From: Halomonas shengliensis | Lineage (GTDB): Bacteria; Pseudomonadota; Gammaproteobacteria; Pseudomonadales; Halomonadaceae | Assembly (NCBI RefSeq): GCF_900104135.1 | Contig: NZ_FNIV01000002.1 | Coordinates: forward strand, 372,001 to 436,000 | Direction of reading: 5' to 3' | DNA length: 64,000 nucleotides | Shown here: positions 18,201-26,752 of the stretch, in pieces | Layout: each line of letters begins with the position of its first letter | How positions within the stretch are numbered: the first letter of the stretch is position 1 | The notes under the pieces: generated by a model | Told to the model about the DNA's origin: nothing | The model's input: only the letters and a program-made list of their open reading frames with translations | The model's database searches: none | Position numbers and translations under genes: made by a program

Positions 18201-18274
18201 AAGCTCAGCCGGCGGGCACGATCGATGCGTCCGCCCTCTTTAAGACGATTCGGCTGTTTCAAGGACTGGCTCAT
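15224..18274 (-). CDS. soxA: sarcosine oxidase alpha subunit
   Basis: A 1016-residue subunit carrying the folate and NAD sites of heterotetrameric sarcosine oxidase, which oxidises sarcosine to glycine, 5,10-methylene-THF and H2O2. Residues 20-110 are a 2Fe-2S-ferredoxin-like fold (FTYNGKTYQGHAGDTLASALLANG). A pyridine nucleotide-disulfide oxidoreductase module has GAGPAG at 181-186 and a second dinucleotide region around 280-330 (LLATGAHERPLVYAGNDVPG). The C-terminal third is a GcvT aminomethyltransferase domain. The start overlaps soxD by 4 bases (ATGA); the frame stays open upstream but that part lies within soxD. Confidence 0.96.
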   Translation of the reverse strand: MSQSLKQPNRLKEGGRIDRARRLSFTYNGKTYQGHAGDTLASALLANGVDVVNRSFKYSRPRGIVAAGAEEPNALVQLGSNEAAQVPNVRATQQALFDGLVARSTNGWPNVQRDAMSLVGKLGGRFMPPGFYYKTFMAPASMWMTYEKFIRKGAGLGRSPMERDPDSYDHLNQHCDLLVIGAGPAGLAAALTAARAGARVILCDEQEELGGSLLDSRELLDDRPAAQWAEQAVAELAECANVTLLPRTTANGYHDHHFVTLHERRTEHLGETAPTVDGVRSTRSRMHRVRAGQVLLATGAHERPLVYAGNDVPGNLVAGAVSTYIRRYGVVPGNRLVLSVSNDHAYRAALDWDEAGREVVAIVDARRHPDGELVEQARARGIRIIEGSAVIEAKGDKRVSGARVATIDAEAFTVTGQAETLACDTIASSGGYSPVIHLASHTGARPTWNEEILGFVPSLVKGVHAAGSARGVHDLAGGLADGMAKAREALTALGRSADAIELPRADVIREGQACALYQVPHEKPTLRAPKQFVDLQNDVTAAAIELATREGFESIEHVKRYTAMGFGTDQGKLGNINGMAIAARCLGKSIPEVGTTVFRPNYTPVTFGAIVGRHCRDLFDPERYTALHQWHVEHGAEFEDVGQWKRPWYFPRTVDGKKESMDEAVARECLAVREKVGILDASTLGKIDIQGPDAREFLGRIYTNKWAKLAPGRARYGLMCKDDGMLMDDGTTSCLAENHFLMTTTTGGAAGVMEWLELWHQTEWPELDVTFTSVTDQWATMTVTGPEARKLLGEITDIDLDRDAFKFMDWREGKVADVPARVFRISFTGELAYEINVQANYAMHVWKTLFEHGEKYGLTPYGTETMHVLRAEKGFIIAGQDTDGSVTPEDLGMQWAIGYDKPNSWVGKRALSRPDTRRTDRKQLVGLRPKDPSVVLEEGAQIVFDPDHAIPMPMVGHVTSSYYSPTLKSGFALAVVKGGHQRMGETVYLPMVDGKTHAAEIVGTIFVDPKGERQNV

Positions 18275-18630
18275 GCCTTGACTCCTTCCTGCTGCGCCAC
18301 CTCTTTCGCTGCGGCGGACTTTTTCTCGGCGGGCTTGCCTTCGGGATACTCGGCGGTGAAGCGCGGCTGCTCGCCCATCCGGTAGGTCTCGAGGATCTCG
18401 TAGCTCACGGTGTTGCGGGTGATGTTGAAGAACTTGCGGCAGCCGACGGCGTGCACCCACAGCTCGTGATGGATGCCACGGGGGTTGTCGCGGAAGAACA
18501 GGTAGTCGCCCCACTCTTCATCCGAGCAGGCCTCGGGGTCCGCCGGGCGGGCGATATGCGCCTGGCCCTTGGGGTGGAACTCCTCTTCCTCGCGGTGCTC
18601 CTCGCAGTAGGGGCAGTAGATGAGAAACAT
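18271..18630 (-). CDS. soxD: sarcosine oxidase delta subunit
   Basis: A 119-residue zinc-binding subunit. CPYCEEHREEEEF near the start (Cys6, Cys9) plus later His and Cys residues (HHELWVHAVGCRKFF) match the zinc site of the family. It stabilises the alpha-gamma assembly. It overlaps soxA by 4 bases and follows soxB by 12 bases. The C-terminal tail is rich in Lys, Ala and Glu, as is common in this family. Confidence 0.95.
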   Translation of the reverse strand: MFLIYCPYCEEHREEEEFHPKGQAHIARPADPEACSDEEWGDYLFFRDNPRGIHHELWVHAVGCRKFFNITRNTVSYEILETYRMGEQPRFTAEYPEGKPAEKKSAAAKEVAQQEGVKA

Positions 18631-18642
18631 GGTGATGCCTCC

Positions 18643-19893
18643 TTAGTGGGCGACGCCGGCCGCGCCGTGCTCGTCGACCAGAGCCCCGGTGTGGAAACGG
18701 TCGATGGAGAACGGGGCCGCGAGGGGATGGGCCTGGTTCTTGGCCAGGGTCCAGGCGAAGACGTTCCCGGAGCCCGGGGTGGCCTTGAAGCCGCCGGTAC
18801 CCCAGCCGCAGTTGAAGAAGAGTCCCTTCACCGGCGTGGCGGAGAGGATCGGACAGGCGTCCGGGCAGGTGTCGACGATGCCGCCCCACTGCCGGTTCAT
18901 GCGCACCCGCGAGAAGATCGGGAACATCTCGACGATGGCCTGCAGGGTGTGCTCCACGGTGGGGTAACTGCCGCGCTGGCCGTAGCCGTTGTAGCCGTCG
19001 ATGCCGGCGCCGATCACCAGGTCACCCTTGTCGGTCTGGCTGATGTAGCCGTGCACGTGGTTCGACATCACCACGGTATCCAGCACCGGTTTGAGCGGCT
19101 CGGAGACCAGCGCCTGCAGCGGATGGGACTCCAGCGGCAGCTTGAAGCCGGCCATCTTCGCCAGCACCCCGGAGTTGCCCGCCGCCACGCAGCCCACGGT
19201 CTTGGCCTCGATGTCGCCGCGGTTGGTGTGCACTCCGTAGACGCGGCCGTCGCGGATCTTGAAGCCGGTGACCTCGGTGTTCTGCAGGATATCCACGCCC
19301 AGGGCATCGGCGGCGCGGGCGAAGCCCCAGGCCACGGCGTCGTGGCGTGCCACGCCGGCCCGCGGCTGCCAGGAGGCGCCGAGGATCGGGTAGCGGGCGT
19401 TCTTCGAGCAGTCCATGACCGGCACGATCTCCTGGATCTCCTCGGGGGTGAGCACCACGCTGTCGATGCCGTTCAGGCGGTTGGCGTTGACCCGACGCTG
19501 GACGTCGCGCATGTCCTGCAGGGTGTGGGCCAGGTTCATCACGCCGCGCTGGGAGAACATCACGTTGTAGTTGAGGTCCTGGGAGAGCCCCTCCCACAGC
19601 TTCATCGAGTGCTCGTAGAGCGCCGCGGCCTCGTCCCACAGGTAGTTGGAGCGCACGATCGTCGTATTACGCGCGGTGTTGCCGCCGCCCAGCCAGCCCT
19701 TCTCCACCACGGCGACGTTCTTCACGCCGTGCTCCTTGGCCAGGTAGTAGGCGGTGGCCAGGCCGTGGCCGCCGCCACCGACGATGATCACGTCGTACTG
19801 CTTCTTCGGCGTGGGATTGCGCCACTGGCGCTCCCAGTTCTCGTGGTGGCTCAGCGCATGCTTGGCCAGCCCGAAGCCTGAATAGCGTTGCAT
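18643..19893 (-). CDS. soxB: sarcosine oxidase beta subunit
   Basis: A 416-residue flavoprotein of the DAO/GlcD-like oxidoreductase fold that holds the sarcosine-oxidising FAD and the covalent FMN. The Rossmann motif [18 protein letters not shown] starts at residue 35, followed by [21 protein letters not shown] typical of Sox[15 protein letters not shown] carries the His-containing flavin-attachment neighbourhood. The start at 19893 follows GAGGAGGAAG; the open frame upstream runs into glyA and is not coding. First gene of soxBDAG, 50 bases after glyA. Confidence 0.95.
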   Translation of the reverse strand: MQRYSGFGLAKHALSHHENWERQWRNPTPKKQYDVIIVGGGGHGLATAYYLAKEHGVKNVAVVEKGWLGGGNTARNTTIVRSNYLWDEAAALYEHSMKLWEGLSQDLNYNVMFSQRGVMNLAHTLQDMRDVQRRVNANRLNGIDSVVLTPEEIQEIVPVMDCSKNARYPILGASWQPRAGVARHDAVAWGFARAADALGVDILQNTEVTGFKIRDGRVYGVHTNRGDIEAKTVGCVAAGNSGVLAKMAGFKLPLESHPLQALVSEPLKPVLDTVVMSNHVHGYISQTDKGDLVIGAGIDGYNGYGQRGSYPTVEHTLQAIVEMFPIFSRVRMNRQWGGIVDTCPDACPILSATPVKGLFFNCGWGTGGFKATPGSGNVFAWTLAKNQAHPLAAPFSIDRFHTGALVDEHGAAGVAH

Positions 19894-19909
19894 CTTCTTC
19901 CTCCTCGGC

Positions 19910-19930
19910 CGGCCCCGCGCGGCGGGGCCG
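19910..19930 (-). terminator. intercistronic hairpin between glyA and soxB
   Basis: CGGCCCCGC and GCGGGGCCG form a 9-bp perfect stem with a three-base loop, ending just before the soxB ribosome site. There is no T tract, so it may tune the glyA to soxB ratio or stabilise the processed message rather than terminate. Confidence 0.4.
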
Positions 19931-19943
19931 ATCCTTTGCGGGT

Positions 19944-21245
19944 TCAGGCGGTAGCGGCTTCGCGTACCGCGGCCGGAGTGGCGTCGCCATAGACCGGATG
20001 GCGCTCGCAGAGGGCGGTGACCTTCTCGCGCACCTCGTCCTCCACGGCATCGGTGTTGCCCTGCTCGGCCAGCACATCGAGGATGTCGCAGATCCAGCCC
20101 GCCAGCTCGGCGCATTCGCCCTCGTCGAAGCCGCGGGTGGTGACCGCCGGGGTGCCGATGCGTAGCCCGGAGGTGACGAAGGGGCTCTGCGGGTCGTTGG
20201 GCACGGCGTTCTTGTTGACGGTGATATGGGCACGGCCGAGTGCTGCATCGGCATCCTTGCCGGTGACCCCCTGCTTGATCAGCGAGACAAGGAAGAGGTG
20301 GTCGTCGGTGCCACCGGAGACGACGTCATAGCCGCGCTCCAGGAAGACCCCTGCCATGGCGCGAGCGTTGTCGATGACGCGCCGCTGGTACTGCACGAAC
20401 TCCTGGCTCATGGCCTCCTTGAAGGCCACCGCCTTGGCGGCGATGACGTGCATCAGCGGGCCGCCCTGCTGGCCCGGGAAGACCGCGCCGTTGAGCTTCT
20501 TGTAGAGGTCGGCGTCGCCGGCGGCGGAGAGGATCAAGCCGCCACGCGGTCCACGCAGGGTCTTGTGGGTGGTGGTGGTCACCACGTGGGCGTGAGGCAG
20601 CGGGCTCGGGTAGTGCCCGGCGGCTACCAGGCCAGCCACGTGGGCCATGTCAACCATCAGCCAGGCGCCTACCTCATCGGCGATGGTACGAAAGCGGCGC
20701 CAGTCGACGACGCGGGCATAGGCGGAGAAGCCGGCGATGATCAGCTTGGGCTTGTGGCTCCTGGCCAGGCGCTCGACCTCGGCGTAGTCGATCTCGCCGG
20801 TCTCCGGATTCAGGCCGTACTGCACGGCGTGGTAGTGCTTGCCGGAGAAGTTCGGCGCCGCGCCGTGGGTCAGGTGGCCGCCGTGGGCCAGGCTCATGCC
20901 CAGCACGGTGTCGCCCGGCTTGACCAGCGCCATGAAGGCCGCGGCGTTGGCCTGGGCGCCGGAGTGGGGCTGGACGTTGGCGTAGTCGGCGCCGAACAGG
21001 TCGCAGGCGCGGTCGATGGCCAGCTGCTCGACCACGTCGACGTGCTCGCAGCCGCCGTAGTAGCGCTTGCCCGGGTAGCCCTCGGCGTACTTGTTGGTGA
21101 GCTGGGTGCCCTGGGCCTCCATCACCGCACGGCTGGCGTAGTTCTCGGAGGCGATCAGCTCGACGTGGGCCTCCTGGCGGGCCACCTCGTCGGCGATGGC
21201 GGCGGCGATCTGGGCATCGTAGCGGGTGAGAGAGGCGTGGTTCAT
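19944..21245 (-). CDS. glyA: serine hydroxymethyltransferase
   Basis: A 433-residue PLP enzyme interconverting glycine plus 5,10-methylene-THF with serine plus THF. It starts [32 protein letters not shown] and the [14 protein letters not shown] block with the PLP lysine are diagnostic. The ATG at 21245 follows CAGGAGTCCTCC-like purines; 92 open codons upstream are not part of the gene. As the first gene of the glyA-soxBDAG run it uses both products of sarcosine oxidase at once. A second, housekeeping glyA is expected elsewhere in the genome, by analogy with pseudomonads. Confidence 0.95.
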   Translation of the reverse strand: MNHASLTRYDAQIAAAIADEVARQEAHVELIASENYASRAVMEAQGTQLTNKYAEGYPGKRYYGGCEHVDVVEQLAIDRACDLFGADYANVQPHSGAQANAAAFMALVKPGDTVLGMSLAHGGHLTHGAAPNFSGKHYHAVQYGLNPETGEIDYAEVERLARSHKPKLIIAGFSAYARVVDWRRFRTIADEVGAWLMVDMAHVAGLVAAGHYPSPLPHAHVVTTTTHKTLRGPRGGLILSAAGDADLYKKLNGAVFPGQQGGPLMHVIAAKAVAFKEAMSQEFVQYQRRVIDNARAMAGVFLERGYDVVSGGTDDHLFLVSLIKQGVTGKDADAALGRAHITVNKNAVPNDPQSPFVTSGLRIGTPAVTTRGFDEGECAELAGWICDILDVLAEQGNTDAVEDEVREKVTALCERHPVYGDATPAAVREAATA

Positions 21246-21388
21246 GGAGGACTCCTGTCTTTGTTGGTTGTCGATAAACACCCCATGCCTGCAATCTATT
21301 TTCGATGGCGGCCAAGGACCAATTAGAAGGGCAAATGCCGGGATTTGATGGGAGCCAGGGTGAGTTAAGGATGAGAAAGCCCCATAAC

Positions 21389-21420
21389 GACCACGCCCGC
21401 AGTCTCCTGCGGGCGTGGTC
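21389..21420 (-). terminator. strong hairpin terminator after the SSS symporter
   Basis: A perfect 14-bp stem (GACCACGCCCGCAG at 21389-21402 with its complement at 21407-21420) and a four-base TCTC loop. On the minus strand it is followed by TCGTTATGGGGCTTTCTC. It lies between the symporter stop and the glyA start, so glyA-soxBDAG must have its own promoter between 21246 and 21388. Confidence 0.75.
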
Positions 21421-21439
21421 CTGGTTGAGGTGGTCGTCA

Positions 21440-22894
21440 TCAACGAGCCAGTCGTGGCTGGTAGGATCGCCGCCGGGTCATCAGCGACACCCCCACGTAG
21501 CAGGCCGACGACATAGCACAACCGGTCAAAGGCCCGATCAGCCAGCCCACATCGGCGAACAGCATCATGTAGCCGCTGGTAAAGAAGCCCACCAGCATCG
21601 CGGAAAGTGCGCCCCAGCCGCTGCCCTGCCAGAAGGTGGAGATGAACACCGGCCCGATCATGCTGGCCAGCAGGGTGCCGGAACCCAGGATGCCCAGCCA
21701 GGAGAGCATGAAGGGCGGGGCGTAGAGCATCATCAACAGGGCCACCACGCCCAGCACCACCACCGCCAGACGGTTGATCATCAGTGCGGTGCGCTCCCTG
21801 GCCACCGGGCCAAACAGCGACAGTCGCAGGTCATGGGAGGTCGCCGACGCCACCGTGTGCAGCAGCGAGTTGGCCGTGGACTTCATGGCGAAGATGATGA
21901 ACAGCGTGATGACGCCCTGGATGGCCGGGTGCATGAACCGCTCCAGATAGACCGGCATCGCCATGTCGGGGTCGGCCAGGTCCGGCACCTGCATCCGCAC
22001 GTAGAGGCCGACGATAGGAATCAGGCTCAGCAGTGCCCCGAGGATCGCCACATAGACGCCGACCTTGTGCAACTTGACGTCGGGCTTCATGGCCAGGAAT
22101 CGGATCGCCATATAGGGGAGTACCGCGGCGAACAGGAAGGCGTAGGGCAGCACCAGGAAGACGGTGCCGATGGAGTCGCCGTAGTGGGCCCCTGTGCTCG
22201 GGTTGAGCAGTTCCGGGTCGATGGCGTTGAGAGAGGTCTCCCAGGTCCCCAGATCCACCGAGGTGAAGATCTGGATCATGATGATCACCGCGGCCAGGGC
22301 CATGCCGCAGACCATCACCGTGTCGGTCCAGGCCACCGCGGCCAGGCCACCCAGCATGGTATAGATGATGATCACCGACACCATCAGGAAGGCGCTCTGG
22401 TTGAGCTCGATGCCCAGCCAGCTGGCACCCAGCAGGCCCACCGCCTTGATCTGGCTGGTCAGGAAGACCAGCAGCAGCAGAATGGTGATGAATCCCGCAA
22501 CCCCCTGCAGCACACGCCCCATGGCACCACCGCCATGGCTCTGGGCGATATACTCGGGGATGGTGTTGCTGCCCATCTCGACCGCCCGGCGCTGCAGGAA
22601 GCGCGCGAAGTAGAGCACGGCGATCATCATCGCCGGGGCGAAGAAGAAGTTGCCCAGCACCTCGATGGCACCGAACTGATAGGTCACCCCAGGGGAGCCC
22701 ATGAAGCCCCAGCCGCTGAAGCCGGTGGCGACGATGGTACCGGCGGCCACAAAGGCGCCAAGGGAGCGCCCGGCCACTAGAAATCCTCCCTCGTCGTTCT
22801 TGTTCATGTATTTTGAGGAGAGGAAACCGAGGTAGATCAACAGGCCGAAGGTGAGGATCAAGAGCCCCCAGTTGAACATCCGATAGGCATCCAT
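21440..22894 (-). CDS. sodium:solute symporter (SSS family)
   Basis: A 484-residue transporter with about 13 helices. The N-terminal [57 protein letters not shown] and the helix-8 [25 protein letters not shown] regions are typical of SSS carriers, the last containing the sodium site. The start at 22894 is preferred because GGAGAGG lies 8 bases before it, while the ATG at 22900 is too close. It is divergent from a LysR regulator and sits between the sarcosine and creatine genes, so uptake of sarcosine, creatine or creatinine is a reasonable but unproven guess. Its own terminator follows. Confidence 0.85.
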   Translation of the reverse strand: MDAYRMFNWGLLILTFGLLIYLGFLSSKYMNKNDEGGFLVAGRSLGAFVAAGTIVATGFSGWGFMGSPGVTYQFGAIEVLGNFFFAPAMMIAVLYFARFLQRRAVEMGSNTIPEYIAQSHGGGAMGRVLQGVAGFITILLLLVFLTSQIKAVGLLGASWLGIELNQSAFLMVSVIIIYTMLGGLAAVAWTDTVMVCGMALAAVIIMIQIFTSVDLGTWETSLNAIDPELLNPSTGAHYGDSIGTVFLVLPYAFLFAAVLPYMAIRFLAMKPDVKLHKVGVYVAILGALLSLIPIVGLYVRMQVPDLADPDMAMPVYLERFMHPAIQGVITLFIIFAMKSTANSLLHTVASATSHDLRLSLFGPVARERTALMINRLAVVVLGVVALLMMLYAPPFMLSWLGILGSGTLLASMIGPVFISTFWQGSGWGALSAMLVGFFTSGYMMLFADVGWLIGPLTGCAMSSACYVGVSLMTRRRSYQPRLAR

Positions 22895-23162
22895 GATCAT
22901 TTCCTCTCCCGGTGGCCCGTTGCCTTGCTCTTCAGCTCCCTGCGGAGATAGGCGGCACCAGAGTGAATTAGCATATAGCAAGTCAATATTAGAAAAGTGG
23001 TCAATACCCAGGAATCCATCCGCTTATCCTCTTGTTGTTGATTTGTCGTTATTGGAGTGAATCGCTGCTTCTATGGAGCAGCATTTCCAAGGTATTTTCC
23101 GATCCTCAGGGGCGCCAATTTGTATGGCTGATGCCCTGATCAAATAATGAAATGGCCCCACG

Positions 23163-24026
23163 ATGACCAACATCCCTACCGATCTGCTGAGGACCTTCGT
23201 CACCATCAAGGACCTGGGTGGCTTCACCAGCGCCGGCGAGCTGCTGGGGCGCTCGCAGCCGGCCATCAGCCTGCAGGTCAAGAAGCTGGAGGAGATCCTC
23301 GGCACCAAGATCTTCCTCAGGGGCTCCAGCCTGGAGCTGACCGAGGATGGCGAGTACCTCTATCGGGCCGCCCGGCAGATGCTGGAGATCAATGACCAGA
23401 TCATCGCCAAGGTGAGGGGCGACAATATTTCCGGGAAGGTGCGCCTGGGCATCCCCAACGACTTCGAGCTGGCCTTCCTGGCCAAGGCGTTGAGGAACCT
23501 GTCGCGGGTCTACCCCAACATCATCGTCGAGGTGGAGTGCGAGATCAGCAAGGTGATCCTCCAGCGCTACCAAAAGGGGCATTACGACATCGCCCTGGCC
23601 ATGGAGCGTGCCAAGGAAAACGAGGAGAGGGACTCCCGGGACTACCGGCTCGAGAGCCTCGAGTGGGTCTTCAAGGAAGGCCACCAGACGAGCTGCGACG
23701 ACGAGCCGATCCCGCTGATCGCCTACCCCCAGGGGTGCGTCTATCGCTCGATCATGGAGGAGGCACTGCAGGCCCAGCAGCACCCCTACCGCTTCATGTA
23801 CACCAGCACCAGCCTGCTGGGCATCTTCTCCGCCGTGGAGGAGGGGCTCGGCATCACCGCCATGGCCAGCTCCGTGATCCCCGACCATCTCCGTCATGCC
23901 GTGAGCACGGCCACCTTGCCCGCCCTGGAGCGGGTCTGCATCGGCCTCTACTACAAGGAGCCCGAGCTCAACATCGCTTCGCGCCATGTGCTGGACTTCC
24001 TGAGGTCCGGAATCGCCAACCTGTAG
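23163..24026 (+). CDS. LysR-family transcriptional regulator
   Basis: A 287-residue regulator. The winged helix-turn-helix covers residues 1-60 (DLLRTFVTIKDLGGFTSAGELLGRSQPAISLQVKKLEEILGTKIF), followed by a periplasmic-binding-protein-like ligand domain. It is divergent from the SSS symporter, the usual LysR arrangement, and probably controls it; the ligand could be creatine, creatinine or sarcosine. The ribosome site is weak. The 268-base intergenic region is clearly more AT-rich than the surroundings and should hold both promoters, but I see no unambiguous T-N11-A operator. Confidence 0.88.
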   Translation: MTNIPTDLLRTFVTIKDLGGFTSAGELLGRSQPAISLQVKKLEEILGTKIFLRGSSLELTEDGEYLYRAARQMLEINDQIIAKVRGDNISGKVRLGIPNDFELAFLAKALRNLSRVYPNIIVEVECEISKVILQRYQKGHYDIALAMERAKENEERDSRDYRLESLEWVFKEGHQTSCDDEPIPLIAYPQGCVYRSIMEEALQAQQHPYRFMYTSTSLLGIFSAVEEGLGITAMASSVIPDHLRHAVSTATLPALERVCIGLYYKEPELNIASRHVLDFLRSGIANL

Positions 24027-24044
24027 CGGCGTCCCGCACGACGC

Positions 24045-24086
24045 AAGCGGGCCTGCCGGTCAGGGAGATGACCGGCAGGCCCGCTT
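24045..24086. terminator. 18-bp hairpin terminator between convergent LysR and BCCT genes
   Basis: A perfect 18-bp stem (24045-24062 with 24069-24086) closes a six-base GGGAGA loop. It begins AAG and ends CTT, and a short TTACGTT follows on the plus strand. It is placed to stop both converging transcripts. Confidence 0.75.
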
Positions 24087-24153
24087 ACGTTGGGGGCTCG
24101 CGCTCGATGCACCAGTATCGAACGCGGCCCCTGGTGTTTGACGGCCTTGGCAG

Positions 24154-25842
24154 TCAGGTGCCCGACACGCTGGGCTTCAGGTTGTCGCCGTAGACCGTCT
24201 GGACCTCGCCCTCGCCGTCGACCTCGAGCTTCACGTTGGGGTCGGGGTCGTTGACCGCCTTCTCGAGCTCCCTGACCGCCCGGTCCCGGTTGAGGAGGCG
24301 GCGGATGGTGTTGACGATCATCAGCAGGATCACGATCGAGAAGGGGAAGGCGCCGATGATGGTGCCGGTCTGGACCGTGTCGACCACCCCGCTACCGCCG
24401 AGGGTCAGCAGCACCGTGGCCACCGCGCCGATGCTGAGCACCAGCACCACCCGAAACCAGGCACCGGCGCGCTTGGGCGCCGAGACGAAGTCCGCCAGGG
24501 CGTAGGTGCCGGCATCCAGGGAGGTCACGTAGTAGGTGGCCACCAGCACCGTCGCCACCACCAGCAGCAGGCTACCCACCATCGGGATGGATTCCAGCAT
24601 GGCGAAGAGACCGCTGGCGACATCCGCGTTCACCGCATCGGTGATGCCGCGCCCGCTCTTGTCGTCGTAGTAGATCGCCGCGGAACCCAGCACGCCGATC
24701 CACAGCATGACGATTAGCGAGGGAATGACGGTAACGCCGATGACGAACTCGCGCAGGGTGCGGCCCCGGGAGATGCGGGCGATGAAGCCCGCCACGAAGG
24801 GCGAGAAGGCGATCACCCAGCACCAGATGAACACCGTCCACCAGCCGTTCCAGCTCTGCTGCCAGGAGACCAGCGGCTCGGCGGTGCTGGGCGCGTCCGT
24901 CCAGAAGCTCATCGGCACGAAGTTGGCGAAGTAGGAGCCGAACGTCTGGGTGATGTTGGAGATGATGAACAGCGTGGGGCCGAAGATGAAGGCGGCCACC
25001 ACCAGCACCACGCTCAGTATGGAGTTGGTCTCGCTGATCAGGCGCATCCCCTTGCTGATGCCGAAGAAGGCCGAGATCGCCGCGGCGGTGCCGAGGCCCA
25101 CGATAACGAACAGCCAGATGGTGGGTCCGGAGCTCACCCCGGTGAAGGACGTCAGGCCCGCGGTGAACTGCATGGCGGCGAAGGCGAAGGAGGTGGAGAG
25201 CCCCAGGATGGTGGCCATGATCGCCAGCAGCTCCACCACCACGCCGGCACCGCCCCGCGCCCAGCGCGGCAGTAGGTCCACCGTCGCCTCGCGGAAGGTC
25301 AGGGTCTTGCCCAGGTTGTGGTGGGAGTAGGCGAGACACACCGCGACCACGCAGTACATGGCCCAGGCGGTAAAGCCCCAGTGGAAATAGGCCCAGACGA
25401 TGCCACCGCCCGCCACGTTGCCTTCCATCGCCTCGAAGACCGGGCTCTGGTCACGCAGCATGATCGGCTCGGCCACCGACCAGAAGATCAGGCCGATGCC
25501 CTGGCCGCAGGCGAATAGCATCGAGTACCAGGCGAAGTTGCTGTATTCGGCCTTCGCCTTGGGGCCGCCCAGCCGGACGCGGCTGCCCACCTTGCTGAAC
25601 ACCAACCAGCCGCAGACCGCCACGGCGAACAGCGAGTAGAGGATGAACAGCCAAGTGAAGCCGCCGGTGACGTAGGTGCGCAGGTCGAAGATGACCGAGG
25701 CGACGCCATCGGGATTGCGGAGCACCATCACGATCAGCGCGATGATGGCGATGGGCGGGGCAAACTGGATGACCAGTCGCCCGAAGGGAGGCAGGTCTCG
25801 CCCCGTGAATCGGGGGACCGCTACCGGTTCTTTTCTAGGCAT
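24154..25842 (-). CDS. BCCT-family transporter
   Basis: A 562-residue carrier with 12 helices. The BCCT hallmarks are seen: ACGQGIGLIFWSVAEP at about 111-126 (the glycine-rich helix), WAYFHWGFTAWAMY near 150-163, and the tryptophan box WNGWWTVFIWCWVIAFSPFVAGFIARISRGRT. A short acidic C-terminal tail follows. BCCT carriers move quaternary ammonium compounds such as betaine, carnitine or choline. This one is 83 bases downstream of creatininase on the same strand, so a guanidino or creatinine-related substrate, or carnitine/betaine, is plausible; osmoprotectant uptake is the alternative. Confidence 0.9.
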   Translation of the reverse strand: MPRKEPVAVPRFTGRDLPPFGRLVIQFAPPIAIIALIVMVLRNPDGVASVIFDLRTYVTGGFTWLFILYSLFAVAVCGWLVFSKVGSRVRLGGPKAKAEYSNFAWYSMLFACGQGIGLIFWSVAEPIMLRDQSPVFEAMEGNVAGGGIVWAYFHWGFTAWAMYCVVAVCLAYSHHNLGKTLTFREATVDLLPRWARGGAGVVVELLAIMATILGLSTSFAFAAMQFTAGLTSFTGVSSGPTIWLFVIVGLGTAAAISAFFGISKGMRLISETNSILSVVLVVAAFIFGPTLFIISNITQTFGSYFANFVPMSFWTDAPSTAEPLVSWQQSWNGWWTVFIWCWVIAFSPFVAGFIARISRGRTLREFVIGVTVIPSLIVMLWIGVLGSAAIYYDDKSGRGITDAVNADVASGLFAMLESIPMVGSLLLVVATVLVATYYVTSLDAGTYALADFVSAPKRAGAWFRVVLVLSIGAVATVLLTLGGSGVVDTVQTGTIIGAFPFSIVILLMIVNTIRRLLNRDRAVRELEKAVNDPDPNVKLEVDGEGEVQTVYGDNLKPSVSGT

Positions 25843-25891
25843 CGTGACACCTCACTATTGTTGTACTTGGCATCATCCCTGACATCTCGGA

Positions 25892-25910
25892 CCCCGAGGG
25901 CCTCTCGGGG
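25892..25910 (-). terminator. short hairpin between creatininase and BCCT genes
   Basis: CCCCGAG and CTCGGGG form a 7-bp stem with a five-base loop. No T run follows, so partial termination or none is likely, leaving creatininase and the BCCT carrier possibly co-transcribed. Confidence 0.3.
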
Positions 25911-25925
25911 CGTCTGGCCAGCGAC

Positions 25926-26684
25926 TCAATTCAAGTGCGCTACGATTCCCGATATGCACTCTTCCAGGATCATCTCTCCCTTCTCGGCGGTGGCCTTCAC
26001 GGGAGAGGAGAGGGTGCCGGAGGGCGCCACCCAGCTTGGATCGGGCGGGAAGACGTCGTAGGGCGGGAAGCTGGCGGGCTCGACGTCCACGGCCTTGGAC
26101 ATGTCGACGAGCTCGGGATGAATCTTCAGCATGATCGAGGTCTCCAGCACCCCGCCATGCTCCACGGCCCAGCCGGTGAAGCCGTCCGGGAACACCTTGG
26201 CGATGGTCTCCTCGCTGATGAAATCCCAGTAGGAGAGCAGGTAGATCCGGATCGAGATCCCCTCCGCCCGGCACTTGTTGACCAGCCTGTCGGCGGCCTC
26301 GCAGAGATGCATGGAGTTCTCGAAGTGGCCGTTGATCAGGATGAATTCACGGTTGCCGTGATTCACGTAGGCCTGCAGCACATCGAAGACGTAGTTCTCC
26401 AGCGAGGCCCCCGACACGCAGGTCGTTCCCGGGAAGAAGTTGCCGCCGCCGGACTTCACCTGTGACTTGTAGCCGTAGCTGATGGGTGGGGCGACCAGCA
26501 TGTTGTCGCCGCGCGACGCCACCTGTTCACCGATATGGCTGGGAATCAGCACATCAGGATTGAGCGACATGTGCGGGCCATGCTGCTCGATGGCACCGAC
26601 CGGCAGGATGATCCGGCAGCGCCCCTGCTCGGTAAGCGCCTGGTAGGTCATCCAGTCCAGGTTCTCTATCTTGACACTGTTCAT
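25926..26684 (-). CDS. crnA: creatininase (creatinine amidohydrolase)
   Basis: A 252-residue metal hydrolase converting creatinine to creatine. The metal ligands known from Pseudomonas putida creatininase are present with a one-residue offset or none: Glu33, His35, Asp44, His120 and Glu122 (LPVGAIEQHGPH, INGHFENS). Trp153, Trp172 and His176, counterparts of the substrate-site residues, are also present. This residue set is specific for creatininase rather than the related mycofactocin or formylamine enzymes. It lies directly downstream of creatinase, behind a terminator hairpin, and upstream of the BCCT gene. Confidence 0.92.
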   Translation of the reverse strand: MNSVKIENLDWMTYQALTEQGRCRIILPVGAIEQHGPHMSLNPDVLIPSHIGEQVASRGDNMLVAPPISYGYKSQVKSGGGNFFPGTTCVSGASLENYVFDVLQAYVNHGNREFILINGHFENSMHLCEAADRLVNKCRAEGISIRIYLLSYWDFISEETIAKVFPDGFTGWAVEHGGVLETSIMLKIHPELVDMSKAVDVEPASFPPYDVFPPDPSWVAPSGTLSSPVKATAEKGEMILEECISGIVAHLN

Positions 26685-26713
26685 CTCGTTGCTCCCGGCA
26701 CGCTATCGTCAAG

Positions 26714-26740
26714 AAAGGGGGGAGCCAAGCTCCCCCCTTT
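26714..26740 (-). terminator. terminator between creatinase and creatininase
   Basis: AAAGGGGGGAGC and GCTCCCCCCTTT form a 12-bp stem with a CAA loop. On the minus strand it is followed by CTTGACG after TTT, a classical rho-independent layout. It should reduce read-through from creatinase into creatininase, or allow separate expression. Confidence 0.75.
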
Positions 26741-26752
26741 ATATTCAATGCT

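Noticed and set aside
15995-18385. A 796-codon open frame opposite soxA
   Set aside because: Shadow of soxA, with biased composition and no domain.
22895-22900. Alternative ATG for the SSS symporter at 22900
   Set aside because: The GGAGAGG ribosome site is only two bases from it, while the ATG at 22894 has a normal 8-base spacing.
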